DNA from: Phyllobacterium zundukense
Lineage (GTDB): Bacteria; Pseudomonadota; Alphaproteobacteria; Rhizobiales; Rhizobiaceae
Length of the DNA stretch: 64,000 bases
Assembly: GCF_025452195.1 (NCBI RefSeq)
Contig: NZ_CP104970.1
Span: 434,001 to 498,000, forward strand
Direction: 5' to 3'
The notes under the pieces are model-generated. The model did not search any database, was not told the origin of the DNA, and saw only the letters and a program-made list of their open reading frames with translations. Positions 25,907-35,214 of the stretch are shown piece by piece (position 1 is the stretch's first letter; every line of letters starts with the position of its first letter). The position numbers were made by a program, and so were the translations under genes.

Positions 25907-27154
25907 TCACTCGTTAGGAAGGAGTGCTTCGACTTCGCTCGCCATCTGCAGCATGGCCTCCTCTGGCGAGCGCTTAAGCGTGATGACCGCTTGCAACTGA
26001 TCCTTGATGGCTTTGGTGATCTTGGTAGAATTCTCACCGGGGAAAGAGAAGAAACCGCTGAGCTGAGCAAGCTGAGAGACCGGAATCCGGAGGTTAGGAT
26101 TGTCCCTGTAGTAGTTTCCCAGTAGTTCGGCATCCTGCACGGCCCGTTCGTTCACCGGGATATACGAAGCAGCTTTCACCATGGCCGTCTGCGATTCCGG
26201 GTTGGTCGCATATTTGATGAACTCCCAGGCGAGCTTCTGCTTGGACGCATTTTTGGTATGAATCATGATGGCGTTTCCTCCTGCCGGCAGCGTGCCCTTC
26301 TCGGAGGGGACCGGAAATTGGGAAACGATGAGCGGAAACCGACCCGCCGCTTGCTCGGTATAGCTTGTGATGTCTGAGCTGGAGGTTACAAAAATGCCGA
26401 TGGAGCCGGCGGCAAAAGCCTGCTTTGCCTGATCGCGGCTCATGTCTTTCATGCCTGCTTCGCCAATCGCCTTCAACAGCTTCAGGGCGTCCATGCCTTC
26501 CTTACGGTTGAAGGCAATCTTCTTCATATCCGGCGTCATCATTCCGCCACCAGCGGCCTGAATCAGAGAGATAAAGGTCCAGTTGCCAGTGGGGGCGTAG
26601 TCAAAGTAGATCCCGCCGCTGGGCGCCTGAATTTTCTTGGCAAGTTCAAGAATGCCATCCCAGGTCTTCGGAAGGTTCTGCGGATCACCTCCGGCAGCCT
26701 TCACAAGATCGCCGTTAAAATAGACTGTCGGGATAGAGATAGCGAAAGGAATGCCGTAGGTCTTGCCATTTACTTGGCCAATTTTGGTAATCGAATTCGA
26801 ATAACCGAAGTTCTTCCAATCTGAATCGGAGTTGATAAAATCATCGAGTGGAACGGCGAGGCCACGGTCAACAAAAACCTGAAGAAAGCTTGTTCCTTGA
26901 AAAGCTACGTCAGGAACTCCGCCGGTTATCGCTGCCCGCAGCATAAGCTGCGTCATATCAGCATAACCTTTGACATCTGACAGATGTATAGTCGTGCCAG
27001 GGTGAGCATCCTCGAAGCCCTTAACGATCTCCTCCATTGGCTTCTTAAGAAGATAAGCGTTGGAATATAGTACGTTTAAGTCTTCCGCCGAGGCGCAGGT
27101 CGAGAAAAGAGCAGGAAGGGAAACGGCTAGTACATTGAAGATATTAACGGACAT
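25907..27154 (-). CDS. UgpB-like ABC substrate-binding protein (receptor 2)
   Basis: A 415-residue receptor. The start MSVNIFNVLAVSLPALFSTC is taken because it gives a proper signal peptide (cleavage near CASAED) with CGGAG upstream; the longer frame does not. It carries the array's shared motifs: PDVAFQG, LPKTWDGILELAKK, DQAKQAFAAGSIGIF, PAGGNAIMIHTKN, GFFSFPGENS and LKRSPEEAM. It sits between the NPP-type phosphodiesterase and aminotransferase copy 2, suggesting that the cargo is a phosphorus-containing amino compound or its product (inference). Confidence 0.85.
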   Translation of the reverse strand: MSVNIFNVLAVSLPALFSTCASAEDLNVLYSNAYLLKKPMEEIVKGFEDAHPGTTIHLSDVKGYADMTQLMLRAAITGGVPDVAFQGTSFLQVFVDRGLAVPLDDFINSDSDWKNFGYSNSITKIGQVNGKTYGIPFAISIPTVYFNGDLVKAAGGDPQNLPKTWDGILELAKKIQAPSGGIYFDYAPTGNWTFISLIQAAGGGMMTPDMKKIAFNRKEGMDALKLLKAIGEAGMKDMSRDQAKQAFAAGSIGIFVTSSSDITSYTEQAAGRFPLIVSQFPVPSEKGTLPAGGNAIMIHTKNASKQKLAWEFIKYATNPESQTAMVKAASYIPVNERAVQDAELLGNYYRDNPNLRIPVSQLAQLSGFFSFPGENSTKITKAIKDQLQAVITLKRSPEEAMLQMASEVEALLPNE

Positions 27155-27278
27155 TCGGGTTGCTCCGTATTTAGTGGGGTTGATACTAACAGTCGATTTT
27201 CCGACGCGGACAGAAGCGGTTCGACAAATTGGCACCTGCAAGCTGCACTTGCGACGTCACTTCAATGTATAGCAAGCG

Positions 27279-28793
27279 CTAGATTGCTCTCGGATGCACC
27301 CAGCCGCCGTCGAGGTAAAGGGCGTCGTCGACACTGGTGCGTTGCAGTTGCTGGGAATAGTTCTTGAGGCCGGTCTCAAAGATCTGGGGTGTGCCGACTA
27401 TGGGTAATAAGCTACCAGAGCCACCTGTACGGGGTTCGCGCAGTACCTCAGACAAAACACGGCCAGTCATGCTGTTGGGACTGGCCATACCGACGAGCGA
27501 AAGGATGGTCGGCGTGATGTCGCATATGCCGGAGGGGATTTCGGAGACATAGCCGCCGTCAAGAAAGGCAGAGCCGGCCACAATACCGACCGAGGCAAGC
27601 TCCTTCGGATGCAGACCACCATGCACGCCGAGACCCGGGCGCCGGTCATTGTCGTAGAAGGTGCCGCCGACCAGTCCGAATTCATCGACGCTGTCGTCGG
27701 CGCGGAAGCAGAAATATACATCCGGCGCGCGCGGATGGTCGGCAAAGACGAGATGGCTGGCGAAACTGCCGGGCGCCATGCCTTCGACCTCGTTCTTTCC
27801 AGTCGTAAAGATCGGCCCCACCCATTGCTGTTCGACCAGCGCTTCGACCAGCCGGGTAAGCTGCGTGGTCGAGCGGTCCGTGAGGTAGAGCGCCCCCACC
27901 TGTCCAGGCACAACGACAACATTGACTCCGCTTCCGGGTGCTGTGGCCGGGCTGAAGCCTGCGATCGTTAGACTGTCGGCGACCGACACACGTGTATGGG
28001 CGGTAATGTGCCCGTGATCCGAAAGCACAATGATTTGGACCCCGGCGGCCCTCCCTTCGGCTTCCCACCAGTCGAGAATGCGGCCGAACTCAGCATCACA
28101 GTGGTCAATCACCTGCCGGGTCTTGGCCCCACCCGTGCCGTTGAAGTGCGACGAGGTATCTGGCTCGCCATAAGACAGTACGGTGACGTCCGGGGCATGC
28201 TCCGGCCAGAGATAATCAAGGAAGATCGAGGTAATCAATGTCTGTGCTTCGATGTCCGGCTCGCCCTGCGGCGGCACCGGCGGCAAAGATCCGAAGCGGC
28301 GGGTAATTTCCGTCAGCGTGCTTTCGGGGGTGCAGGCTTCCGGGAAATGCCCAGAAATGCGGATATGGCCGAATTCCTCCGCCTTGTGATGGAAAAAACG
28401 TGTGGTGCCCGGCGTATTTGTGGCAAGCACGGCCAGGCTTTTTCCCGCCCGTCCTAAGATTTCGCCCAGCGTCGGCGAGCTCATCAGCATGCCGCCGCTT
28501 TCGCGGTTCAGCCGGTGGAGCAGGACGGCGTCGGACGTGTCCACGTATCGTTGCGGGGTAGTTCCACGATCGACATATTTGTTGCCGACCATGCCGTGTT
28601 GGCTGGAAGTGGCGCCAGTGACAAGACTGGGGAAAGCAACGCGGGTTTCGCTCGGATAAACTGTCCGTTGTGCGGCAAGGCTTGTGCCAAGAGCCTTGAG
28701 TCGCGCAATATTTGGAGTCTGGGCAGAATCAATAAGGTCAGGACGCAAGCCATCGAAGCTCACAACAAGAAATTTAACAATTGAGGGATACAT
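27279..28793 (-). CDS. alkaline-phosphatase-superfamily phosphodiesterase (NPP / phosphonoacetate-hydrolase-like)
   Basis: A 504-residue protein without a signal peptide. Metal-site and nucleophile motifs of type I phosphodiesterases are visible: VSFDGLRPDLID near the N-terminus, the nucleophile Thr in YPSETRVAFPSLVTG, LSDHGH, and VHGGLHP. This superfamily includes nucleotide pyrophosphatases, glycerophosphodiesterases and phosphonoacetate hydrolase, which splits C-P bonds. It heads a minus-strand unit with receptor 2 and aminotransferase 2 and is divergent from a PhnF-like regulator across a palindromic operator. A role in breaking down an organophosphate or phosphonate taken up by the neighbours is likely, but the exact substrate is open. 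Confidence 0.8.
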   Translation of the reverse strand: MYPSIVKFLVVSFDGLRPDLIDSAQTPNIARLKALGTSLAAQRTVYPSETRVAFPSLVTGATSSQHGMVGNKYVDRGTTPQRYVDTSDAVLLHRLNRESGGMLMSSPTLGEILGRAGKSLAVLATNTPGTTRFFHHKAEEFGHIRISGHFPEACTPESTLTEITRRFGSLPPVPPQGEPDIEAQTLITSIFLDYLWPEHAPDVTVLSYGEPDTSSHFNGTGGAKTRQVIDHCDAEFGRILDWWEAEGRAAGVQIIVLSDHGHITAHTRVSVADSLTIAGFSPATAPGSGVNVVVVPGQVGALYLTDRSTTQLTRLVEALVEQQWVGPIFTTGKNEVEGMAPGSFASHLVFADHPRAPDVYFCFRADDSVDEFGLVGGTFYDNDRRPGLGVHGGLHPKELASVGIVAGSAFLDGGYVSEIPSGICDITPTILSLVGMASPNSMTGRVLSEVLREPRTGGSGSLLPIVGTPQIFETGLKNYSQQLQRTSVDDALYLDGGWVHPRAI

Positions 28794-28810
28794 TCCGGTG
28801 CCATCTTTCG

Positions 28811-28830
28811 CGGTCTAGTGGTCTAGACCG
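28811..28830. promoter_or_regulatory. palindromic operator of the PhnF-like regulator
   Basis: CGGTCTAGTGGTCTAGACCG lies in the 112-base divergent spacer between the phosphodiesterase and the GntR gene. It contains the perfect palindrome GGTCTAGACC (28820-28829) and outer arms CGGTCTAG/CTAGACCG. Mycobacterial PhnF binds a similar site (TGGTATAGACCA, as I recall it). Position and symmetry suggest control in both directions. Confidence 0.7.
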
Positions 28831-28905
28831 CATCAATAGAGCGCCCATATGACATCTGTGTGACAGCGCAAAACTTGCGTAAGAAGTTTGAATAAGGAAG
28901 ACGGA

Positions 28906-29640
28906 ATGCAAAACGATGGTATGAACCTCTGGCGGCAAATGGGGGAAACGCTAGCTAACGAAATAACCAATGGAGTGTGGACGCCAGGTTCTCGAATTCC
29001 CTCCGCCCCTGATCTGGCCATTCGGTTTGGTGTAAACCGACATACGGCGCTGCGAGCTTTGGCTCACCTTCAAGACAAGGGGCTTGTACGAATCGAACGC
29101 GGACGAGGTGCGTTCGTTGTAGAAAACGTTATATCTTATCGCATGGGACCGAGAACCCGGTTTGAGGAAAACTTGGTCGGGCTAAATAGAGTTCCGAGCC
29201 GGAAACTGATATCATTAGGCGACCTTCCGGCGAATGAAGCGGTCGCGGCGGGGCTAGGCATTCCAGTCGGCCAAACCGCTACACTGGCAAGGCTTCTAGG
29301 AGAGGCCAATGGCCTTCCCCTTAGCTATGGGAGCAATTACTTTCCCACGTCACGGCTTCCCGGAATTTCCGAGGTGTTTCGTTCGGCTCAGCAGGAAGAA
29401 AAAGAACGCCTTTCGATAACTGCTTGTCTGCGCCAAGTCGGGATTACTGATTTTCAGCGAAAGATGATGCGTGTGCGCTCCCGCCAGCCAACCAACGATG
29501 AGGCGCGCTATCTGAGGATGCCGCCGAATGAAAGCGTGCTCGAGGTGATCGTGACTAATGTCGATTCAGATGGCATTCCAGTTATGTATGCCTCTACCTC
29601 CTTTTGTTCGAGCCGCGTCGAATTCGTCATGGACATGTGA
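28906..29640 (+). CDS. GntR/HutC-family regulator, PhnF-like
   Basis: A 244-residue regulator. The winged helix is MNLWRQMGETLANEITNG then PSAPDLAIRFGVNRHTALRAL and GRGAFVVE. The UTRA ligand-binding domain follows, with LGIPVGQTATLARLLGEANGLPLSYGSNYFP and the C-terminal VTNVDSDGIPVMYASTSFCSSRVEF. Both halves match PhnF, which controls phosphonate and phosphate-scavenging genes. The ATG at MQNDGM is preferred for its upstream GGA; a TTG six codons earlier is possible. It is divergent from the phosphodiesterase and probably regulates it through the palindromic site between them. The effector is unknown. Confidence 0.82.
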   Translation: MQNDGMNLWRQMGETLANEITNGVWTPGSRIPSAPDLAIRFGVNRHTALRALAHLQDKGLVRIERGRGAFVVENVISYRMGPRTRFEENLVGLNRVPSRKLISLGDLPANEAVAAGLGIPVGQTATLARLLGEANGLPLSYGSNYFPTSRLPGISEVFRSAQQEEKERLSITACLRQVGITDFQRKMMRVRSRQPTNDEARYLRMPPNESVLEVIVTNVDSDGIPVMYASTSFCSSRVEFVMDM

Positions 29641-29734
29641 CTATCATTTCAAAGGTCAAACCGCGCGCCGCAGTCATGGCGCTGCACTGCTCGAGCGCAA
29701 TACCCTGACTGCCCCAATCGGACGTGTTTCGTTC

Positions 29735-30240
29735 TCATCTAGGTCGTGCAAGAGAAGATCGGTAACTCTGATTCGACAGTTTGTACCTCTGAGTGCAGCG
29801 ACCGAATAGCTTCGGCAGTTTGCTGTTGAGATCAGAGGACGCAGCCCTAACCTTTAACTTTGTGGCGAACCGTCCTGACATGCTCCAGGCGATGGCGACC
29901 AAACGCGGACCGAGACCCCATTCCTGTACCTTTTCTTTCGCCAGTTCGATAAGAACCTGCGTCCAACTCATGATGTCAGGAACAGCTGTAGCAAATAGCC
30001 GATGTTCAATGGGTGGGACGGTACAAGGAGGTTGTAACCAACTCTGTTTAGCCAGCCCGCTAGAAAATCGTGTGGATCGCATGCCGAATGACCACCATAG
30101 GCGATCCGCCCTAGATGACCACCCCGTCACAAAGAGCGCCAATGGACGTTCTTTGTGACCATAAAGGGACCAGGTCAGGCATGGAATGCCTCGACGAATT
30201 GTCAGCTGTTCATTGGGGTACATGTGGCTGTCGAGCTATG
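29735..30240 (-). pseudogene. alpha/beta hydrolase remnant (copy 2)
   Basis: Read across frames on the minus strand this matches the hydrolase at 21059-22162. RPLALFVTG aligns with QPLVIFLPG, LGRIAYGG with LARIAYGD, and FLAGWLNRVGYNLLVPSHP with FLDYWLDQQQLGLLALSYP. PRLVAIAWSMSGR aligns with RPVAVAMWSMAGR, including the serine elbow. Frameshifts and loss of the C-terminal half make it non-functional. It lies just downstream of receptor 3, as expected for a decayed module member. Confidence 0.75.
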
Positions 30241-30263
30241 TTCGTCTGAAGCTACTAACGGGT

Positions 30264-31559
30264 TCAATTGACCGATAAGAGCTTTCGAGCTTTTGCGGAC
30301 ATATCGGCCAAAGCGTCTTCAGGGGATGCCTTAAGGGTAATGACCGCACGCATCCCATCCACGATCGTCTGTGTGACTTTCAACGCATTATCACCGGGAA
30401 AGGCGTACCAGCCTTTGAGCGCCGCGACCTGGTCAAGGGTAGGCTTATAATGGGGATTGCGAGCGAAATGGTCCTGCAGTTCTTTCGAGTCGCGTAACGC
30501 GTAATCGTTCGCGGGCAACCAACCGGATTTGGTAGCCACGATCTTCTGACCAATCGGGCCAGCCGCGAACTTGAGGAACTCCCATGCAAGCTTCTGTTGG
30601 TTTGGGTCCGTCGCGAACATCAGGGCGATCGAACCGGCTGCCGGTAGCTTGCCTTCGGGCGACAACAAAGGGAAGCCTCCGACTGCCATGTCGAAGTGGC
30701 CGGCACTGGATTCCTCGAAACGCGGGAGATTGGAATTTGAATCGAAGATGATGCCCACTTTGCCCGCGGCAAAGGCGGCACGGGCCTGATCCTTGGACAT
30801 GTCGACGGCGGCCTGTCCGGACTCGCCGATTGCCTTTATGATCTCGAGCGCCTTCAGTCCTTCCGGTCCATTAAAGGTGATCTTTGTTTCCTCCGCATTC
30901 ATCATCCCGGCGCCTTGACTGAACAACAATGCGTCCCAGAAGAAGTCGGCGCTGTCGTACTGAAAGATGGTACCAACGTTCCCGTCACTCAGATCGGTGA
31001 TCTTTTTGCCGATTGCCAGGATATCTTCCCAGGACGACGGTGGATTCTTGGGATTACCATCCGCCCTTGCAATCAGATCCAGATTGTAGAAGACGGTGGG
31101 AACCGCAACGCCGAATCCAAGGGCATACGTGTCACCTTTGAAGGCTCCGATCTCAGCGACAGCGGGGGAAAGCGCCTTTCGACTGTCGCTGCTGTCATTA
31201 TCCAAGAATTGGCCAAGCGGCACAGCAAGATTGCGGTCTGTATAGGTCCGGAGACGATTGGCCCCCTGGAACGATACGTCAGGCAACGAATTGGTGAGCG
31301 CATCGCGAAGTGTAGCCTGAACGAGGTCGTCGTAGCTCCGATTGGAATTGTCGAGCTCGACCTTAATTCCGGGATGGGTCCTCTCGAACTCCTTGGCCAG
31401 TTCCACCCACATTGCGTTAAGATCGGAGGATGCAGCTGTTATCCTGATCTTTCCAACCTCGTCGGCCGATGCCATGTGAACCGACAGCGACAAGATCGCC
31501 GCGGCTACTGGTACTGCAAGGAACTTACGTCTTAATGTCCACATATGAAACTTCCTCAT
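30264..31559 (-). CDS. UgpB-like ABC substrate-binding protein (receptor 3)
   Basis: A 431-residue receptor with a signal peptide ending HMASADE. Array motifs are present: PDVSFQGANRL, PPSSWEDILAIGKK, DQARAAFAAGKVGIIF, PAAGSIALMFATD, GWYAFPGDNALKV and LKASPEDAL. It is the last intact gene of a unit that begins with receptor 4 and includes aminotransferase 3 and an IlvE-like enzyme. Sequence divergence from the other receptors in the ligand-facing regions suggests a different ligand rather than a recent copy. Confidence 0.85.
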   Translation of the reverse strand: MRKFHMWTLRRKFLAVPVAAAILSLSVHMASADEVGKIRITAASSDLNAMWVELAKEFERTHPGIKVELDNSNRSYDDLVQATLRDALTNSLPDVSFQGANRLRTYTDRNLAVPLGQFLDNDSSDSRKALSPAVAEIGAFKGDTYALGFGVAVPTVFYNLDLIARADGNPKNPPSSWEDILAIGKKITDLSDGNVGTIFQYDSADFFWDALLFSQGAGMMNAEETKITFNGPEGLKALEIIKAIGESGQAAVDMSKDQARAAFAAGKVGIIFDSNSNLPRFEESSAGHFDMAVGGFPLLSPEGKLPAAGSIALMFATDPNQQKLAWEFLKFAAGPIGQKIVATKSGWLPANDYALRDSKELQDHFARNPHYKPTLDQVAALKGWYAFPGDNALKVTQTIVDGMRAVITLKASPEDALADMSAKARKLLSVN

Positions 31560-31638
31560 GTTATGGTTGAAACTCTCGCGGAACTGCCAGGAACTGGGCC
31601 CTGCGCAAGAGTGATCCGGTGGCTACGCTGTTAGTCCG

Positions 31639-32553
31639 TCAATAGACCGGTGTCCTCCACTCGGGGTGGTTCCGGTCTTTTCCCGTGACGAGGGAGAAAT
31701 AGATTTCCTGGAGCTTTGTGGTCAGAGAGCCAGGCTGACCATCGCCAACGGGAAGGCGATCGATGGACGTGATCGGCGCAATCTCAGCGCCTGTGCCGCA
31801 GTGGAAGACCTCATCGGCAGCGATCAACTCGCTTCGATCGACATCCCGATCCACCGTGGTGAGGTCCAAGTATTCCTTGGCAATTTTCATGACGGTTTCG
31901 CGGGTAATCGACTCAAGAATATCGCTGGCCACATCAGGCGTGATGAGCCGGCCACCCTTGACGAGGAAGATGCATGTTGTCGGCCCTTCCGAAACCTTGC
32001 CACGCGAGTTCAGAAGAATTGGCAGATCGTAGCCATCCTGCTTCGCCTGGATCGAAGCCAGCCGGGAGTTATGGTAGTTGGCGTTACATTTGATCCTTGC
32101 CGGCATCACATTGTCGGGTATTCTGATCCACGAGCTTATCTGTGCGGAGGCGCCTTTCTTCACCTGACTTGCCGAGGGGCGCGGGATGGCTGTGATGGTC
32201 GTGCCGACCGGCCCGGTGGCGACCATATCGCCTTCATTCGTAATGAAGGCCGAAACGCGCAAGTGCGCTGAGCACCGGATGTTGTTGGCCTTGCATAGGT
32301 CAAAGATCGCCTGTGTCAGTTCCTCCTCGCTCGGGCCAGGATCGAACCGCATCGCCTTCTGAGAGAAGGCGTAACGTTTGAAATGCTCTGCAAGCCTGAA
32401 CAGGTAGAGCTGCTCATCCTCGTCATTCCAGTAGCCCCGGAGGCCTTCGAAGACTCCGATTCCGTATTTTCCGGCTAGTGAGAACGCGTGTAGTGTTGCA
32501 TCGCTCCACGGAACGATCTTTCCATTGTGATAGACAAATTCTGGGGCTGCCAT
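31639..32553 (-). CDS. branched-chain-type aminotransferase (class IV PLP, IlvE-like)
   Basis: A 304-residue fold-type-IV enzyme starting MAAPEFVYHNGKIVPW; an ATG four codons earlier has no better ribosome site. Family features are GVFEGLRGYW, the PLP lysine in ARIKCNANYHNS, EGPTTCIFLVKGG and the GTGAEIAPI segment. Size and motifs match branched-chain amino acid aminotransferases, but in this setting it may act on another amino acid, and D-amino-acid transaminases share the fold. It lies between aminotransferase 3 and receptor 3 on the same strand. Confidence 0.82.
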   Translation of the reverse strand: MAAPEFVYHNGKIVPWSDATLHAFSLAGKYGIGVFEGLRGYWNDEDEQLYLFRLAEHFKRYAFSQKAMRFDPGPSEEELTQAIFDLCKANNIRCSAHLRVSAFITNEGDMVATGPVGTTITAIPRPSASQVKKGASAQISSWIRIPDNVMPARIKCNANYHNSRLASIQAKQDGYDLPILLNSRGKVSEGPTTCIFLVKGGRLITPDVASDILESITRETVMKIAKEYLDLTTVDRDVDRSELIAADEVFHCGTGAEIAPITSIDRLPVGDGQPGSLTTKLQEIYFSLVTGKDRNHPEWRTPVY

Positions 32554-32632
32554 GTCCGCTCTCATTGTTTATTCGATTGAGGGGAAAGCCGAGGTCGGAG
32601 TACTGGGTGATGAACTCGACTTTGACGTGTGT

Positions 32633-33784
32633 TCAGGAGAAATAGGCCGCCGCAATCGCGTCCAGACCACGCTGAAGGTCGGAGCGCTCCCTCGCCTTAC
32701 CGGTGCCAAATCTGATGCGATGTGGCGTCGAGCCGCCTGCGAGGAGGAAACTGCTCGCAGGGCCTACGTCCGCACCGCGGCGTTTGCAATCTTCGACGAA
32801 CTCCTGGAGATCCCTATTCGATGGGGCTCCCATCCAGACGTGCAAGCATTCGGGTGCAGTCCGGTAACTGGTGGCTTTCAGCGTTGCCGCAACCATGTTT
32901 TGCCGTGCGCGGGTTTCTTCGCGGACAGCTGCAATGATTCTGTCGGCACCGCCGTTGTGGACGAGTTGCGTCGCAACACCCGCATTGGCAGGCGCGATCA
33001 TCCAATAGGTCATGCCGCTGCCGGGCCAGAACAACCGGGCCGGTTCAGTAGTCGTCGGCGTTACCAGATAGGCCGCCTTGAGGCCCGCGCCGATCGATTT
33101 GGCCGTGCCGAGCATGTAATAGGTAATCTCGGGCGCCAGTTCGGCGAGGGGTGGCGGCACGTCCTCCGGCAGTAGCGAATAGATATCGTCTTCGAAAATC
33201 GCAACACCATGTTTTCGCGCAATCGCAACGATCTCTTTGCGGCGCTCCAACCCCATCATGGCGGCCGTCGGATTTTGCAACGTGGGCAGAGTATAGAGGG
33301 CGTGTGGCTTGTGCTCCTTGCACACTCGTTCGAACGCGTCTGGTATGATCCCTTCCTCATCCAGTTTGACGCCGACCAAATTAAAGCCCATCTGGTTGGC
33401 GAACTTCGCCATGGTCGGGTAGGTCAATTCCTCGACCGCCAGAACGCCATTGGCTCCCACGAGCGAACTGCACAAAACGGTCAGGATGGCTTGTGTCGAG
33501 TGGGACAAAACCACTCGCTCCAGGTCGGGAGCCGCAGAAAGGCGCCGCATCACGAACTGGGCGCCCGCCGCACGATCTTCCGGGAACCCCAGAAACTGGT
33601 GGACGCCAATCCAGTCCATCGGCTCCCGCGCTTCTAGGAGGTTTCGCATGGCCATGCGGTATTCATGATCGAAGACTTGAGAAACACGCGGGGGGAGGTT
33701 GCCCGTCATCGGAACAGGAGACAGCGAAGAGCGCCCCGTTATCGGGGTTTCGAGCTGTGCGGCTAGTGTCGGAGCGTTCATCAT
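32633..33784 (-). CDS. MocR-like PLP aminotransferase without DNA-binding domain (copy 3)
   Basis: A 383-residue enzyme starting MMNAPTLAAQLE, with a GAGG site just upstream. The PLP lysine is in LGTAKSIGAGLKAAY, the cofactor motif is QNPTAAMMG, and IFEDDIYSLLPED keeps Asp and Tyr. Overall layout equals copies 1, 2 and 4, and no helix-turn-helix is present. It follows receptor 4 by 126 bases and precedes the IlvE-like gene. Two different aminotransferases in one unit hint at processing of an amino compound after uptake. Confidence 0.8.
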   Translation of the reverse strand: MMNAPTLAAQLETPITGRSSLSPVPMTGNLPPRVSQVFDHEYRMAMRNLLEAREPMDWIGVHQFLGFPEDRAAGAQFVMRRLSAAPDLERVVLSHSTQAILTVLCSSLVGANGVLAVEELTYPTMAKFANQMGFNLVGVKLDEEGIIPDAFERVCKEHKPHALYTLPTLQNPTAAMMGLERRKEIVAIARKHGVAIFEDDIYSLLPEDVPPPLAELAPEITYYMLGTAKSIGAGLKAAYLVTPTTTEPARLFWPGSGMTYWMIAPANAGVATQLVHNGGADRIIAAVREETRARQNMVAATLKATSYRTAPECLHVWMGAPSNRDLQEFVEDCKRRGADVGPASSFLLAGGSTPHRIRFGTGKARERSDLQRGLDAIAAAYFS

Positions 33785-33910
33785 GGCCTCGAGTTTTCTA
33801 ATTTTAGTTGGCTCTATGGGGTGGCGCCCGCGCAGGAAGGGCTGGATCAGAGACATCGCAGCCAGCGGGGAAGTGGGGCCGAAAGGATGACCAATCGGTC
33901 CCCATCATGT

Positions 33911-35194
33911 TTATTTCAGGAGCTTCTCTGTTTCGGCCGACATCTGTGCGACGGCTGCGGCAGGATCGGTCTTACCGGTGATCACGCCACGAACGACTTC
34001 GATCTGAGCGTCAAAGATTTGGTCAGTGTTGTCGACCGGATAAGTGTACCAGTCACCGGCGTCCGACAGTGATGCGGTCAGATTGCGGACGTAGGGATTC
34101 GATTTGATATAGTCGGCAAACAGCTCGCTTTCGTTGAGCGCTTTGGAATTTGCAGGGAAGTAGCCAGCGTATTCTGCCTCCAATGCCTGCCCTTCAGGTC
34201 CGTAGGCCCATTCGAGATATTGAAGGGCGGCTTTTTGGCGGATGGGATCTTTGGTGAGAATGAACATTCCGTGAGAAACCGCCGAGAGCTTGCCTTTACC
34301 GGAGACGACCGGGAAGGAGCCGATCTCGAGTTGGAAGCTATTAGCTTGGGCAGCCTCCATAACCGAAGGAATGCCGCTTGCCGAACGAAACAGAATGCCC
34401 ATTGTTCCTGCATTGAACGCTTGGCGGGCTTGGTTCGTCGTCATCGCTGAAGTATTCGCAGCCTTGGCGAAATCTCGGATGGTCGTCATAGCTTCTACGC
34501 CGGTCTCATTGTCGAATCCTATGGCGCTGTCTTTATTGGCCATGGAGCCGCCAAGGCCGGTCAACACGTTCTGATACATAAAGTTATTGGATGCCTCAAA
34601 CTCTAAGTAGCCGCCATTGATATTGCCGCCGAGAGCCGAGACCTTGGTTGCGGCATCGGTGATTTCTGCCCAGGTTTGGGGCGGCCGATCCAGGTTCCAA
34701 CCCGCCTTTTTGAGCAGGCTCATGTTGTAGAAGACAACGGGCACTGTCAGGCCGTAGGGCGCGGCATAGACATGATCATTCACCGTCGCAGCCTCAACAA
34801 GAGCGCCAGAAATACCCGATGATGCAATGAAATCCGGACCTCCGGGTATGGTATCGATCGGCTGGGCGACACCCTTCTCCGAATAGTGCCCCGCATAGTT
34901 GATTAATTGGTGGGTAACGTCGGGGAACTGACCGACCAGCGAATCCCGGATTGTGGACTGAAAGAGCGGCTGCCAGTTGTCCCCTGCGGCAACGTATTCG
35001 ATCTGAACATCCTTGTGCGCCGCATTGAAGCCGGCCCGCATTTTGTCCAGCAACTCGGTTCGGTTTGGCCAAGCATGGGAAATCTTCAGTGTAATTGTCT
35101 CGGCCAATGCTTCGGTTGAGAGAATTAAGAGCGCTGGAACTGTGGCGAGGCAAGCAAAGAGTACTTTGGCGAAAGCTCGGCGAGTTAGTTTCAT
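33911..35194 (-). CDS. UgpB-like ABC substrate-binding protein (receptor 4)
   Basis: A 427-residue receptor. The start MKLTRRAFAKVLF gives a signal peptide with a twin-arginine-like motif and cleavage near EALAET; the longer frame overlaps the permease remnant. Shared motifs: PDVTHQLIN, PPQTWAEITDAATK, NQARQAFNAGTMGIL, SHGMFILTKD and DWYTYPVDNT. It lies directly behind a deleted ugpC-ugpE remnant, in the position receptor 8 has behind the intact ugpE, so it was once the receptor of its own complete transporter. Confidence 0.84.
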   Translation of the reverse strand: MKLTRRAFAKVLFACLATVPALLILSTEALAETITLKISHAWPNRTELLDKMRAGFNAAHKDVQIEYVAAGDNWQPLFQSTIRDSLVGQFPDVTHQLINYAGHYSEKGVAQPIDTIPGGPDFIASSGISGALVEAATVNDHVYAAPYGLTVPVVFYNMSLLKKAGWNLDRPPQTWAEITDAATKVSALGGNINGGYLEFEASNNFMYQNVLTGLGGSMANKDSAIGFDNETGVEAMTTIRDFAKAANTSAMTTNQARQAFNAGTMGILFRSASGIPSVMEAAQANSFQLEIGSFPVVSGKGKLSAVSHGMFILTKDPIRQKAALQYLEWAYGPEGQALEAEYAGYFPANSKALNESELFADYIKSNPYVRNLTASLSDAGDWYTYPVDNTDQIFDAQIEVVRGVITGKTDPAAAVAQMSAETEKLLK

Positions 35195-35214
35195 TGTAGC
35201 TGTCCTTTTTTGGC

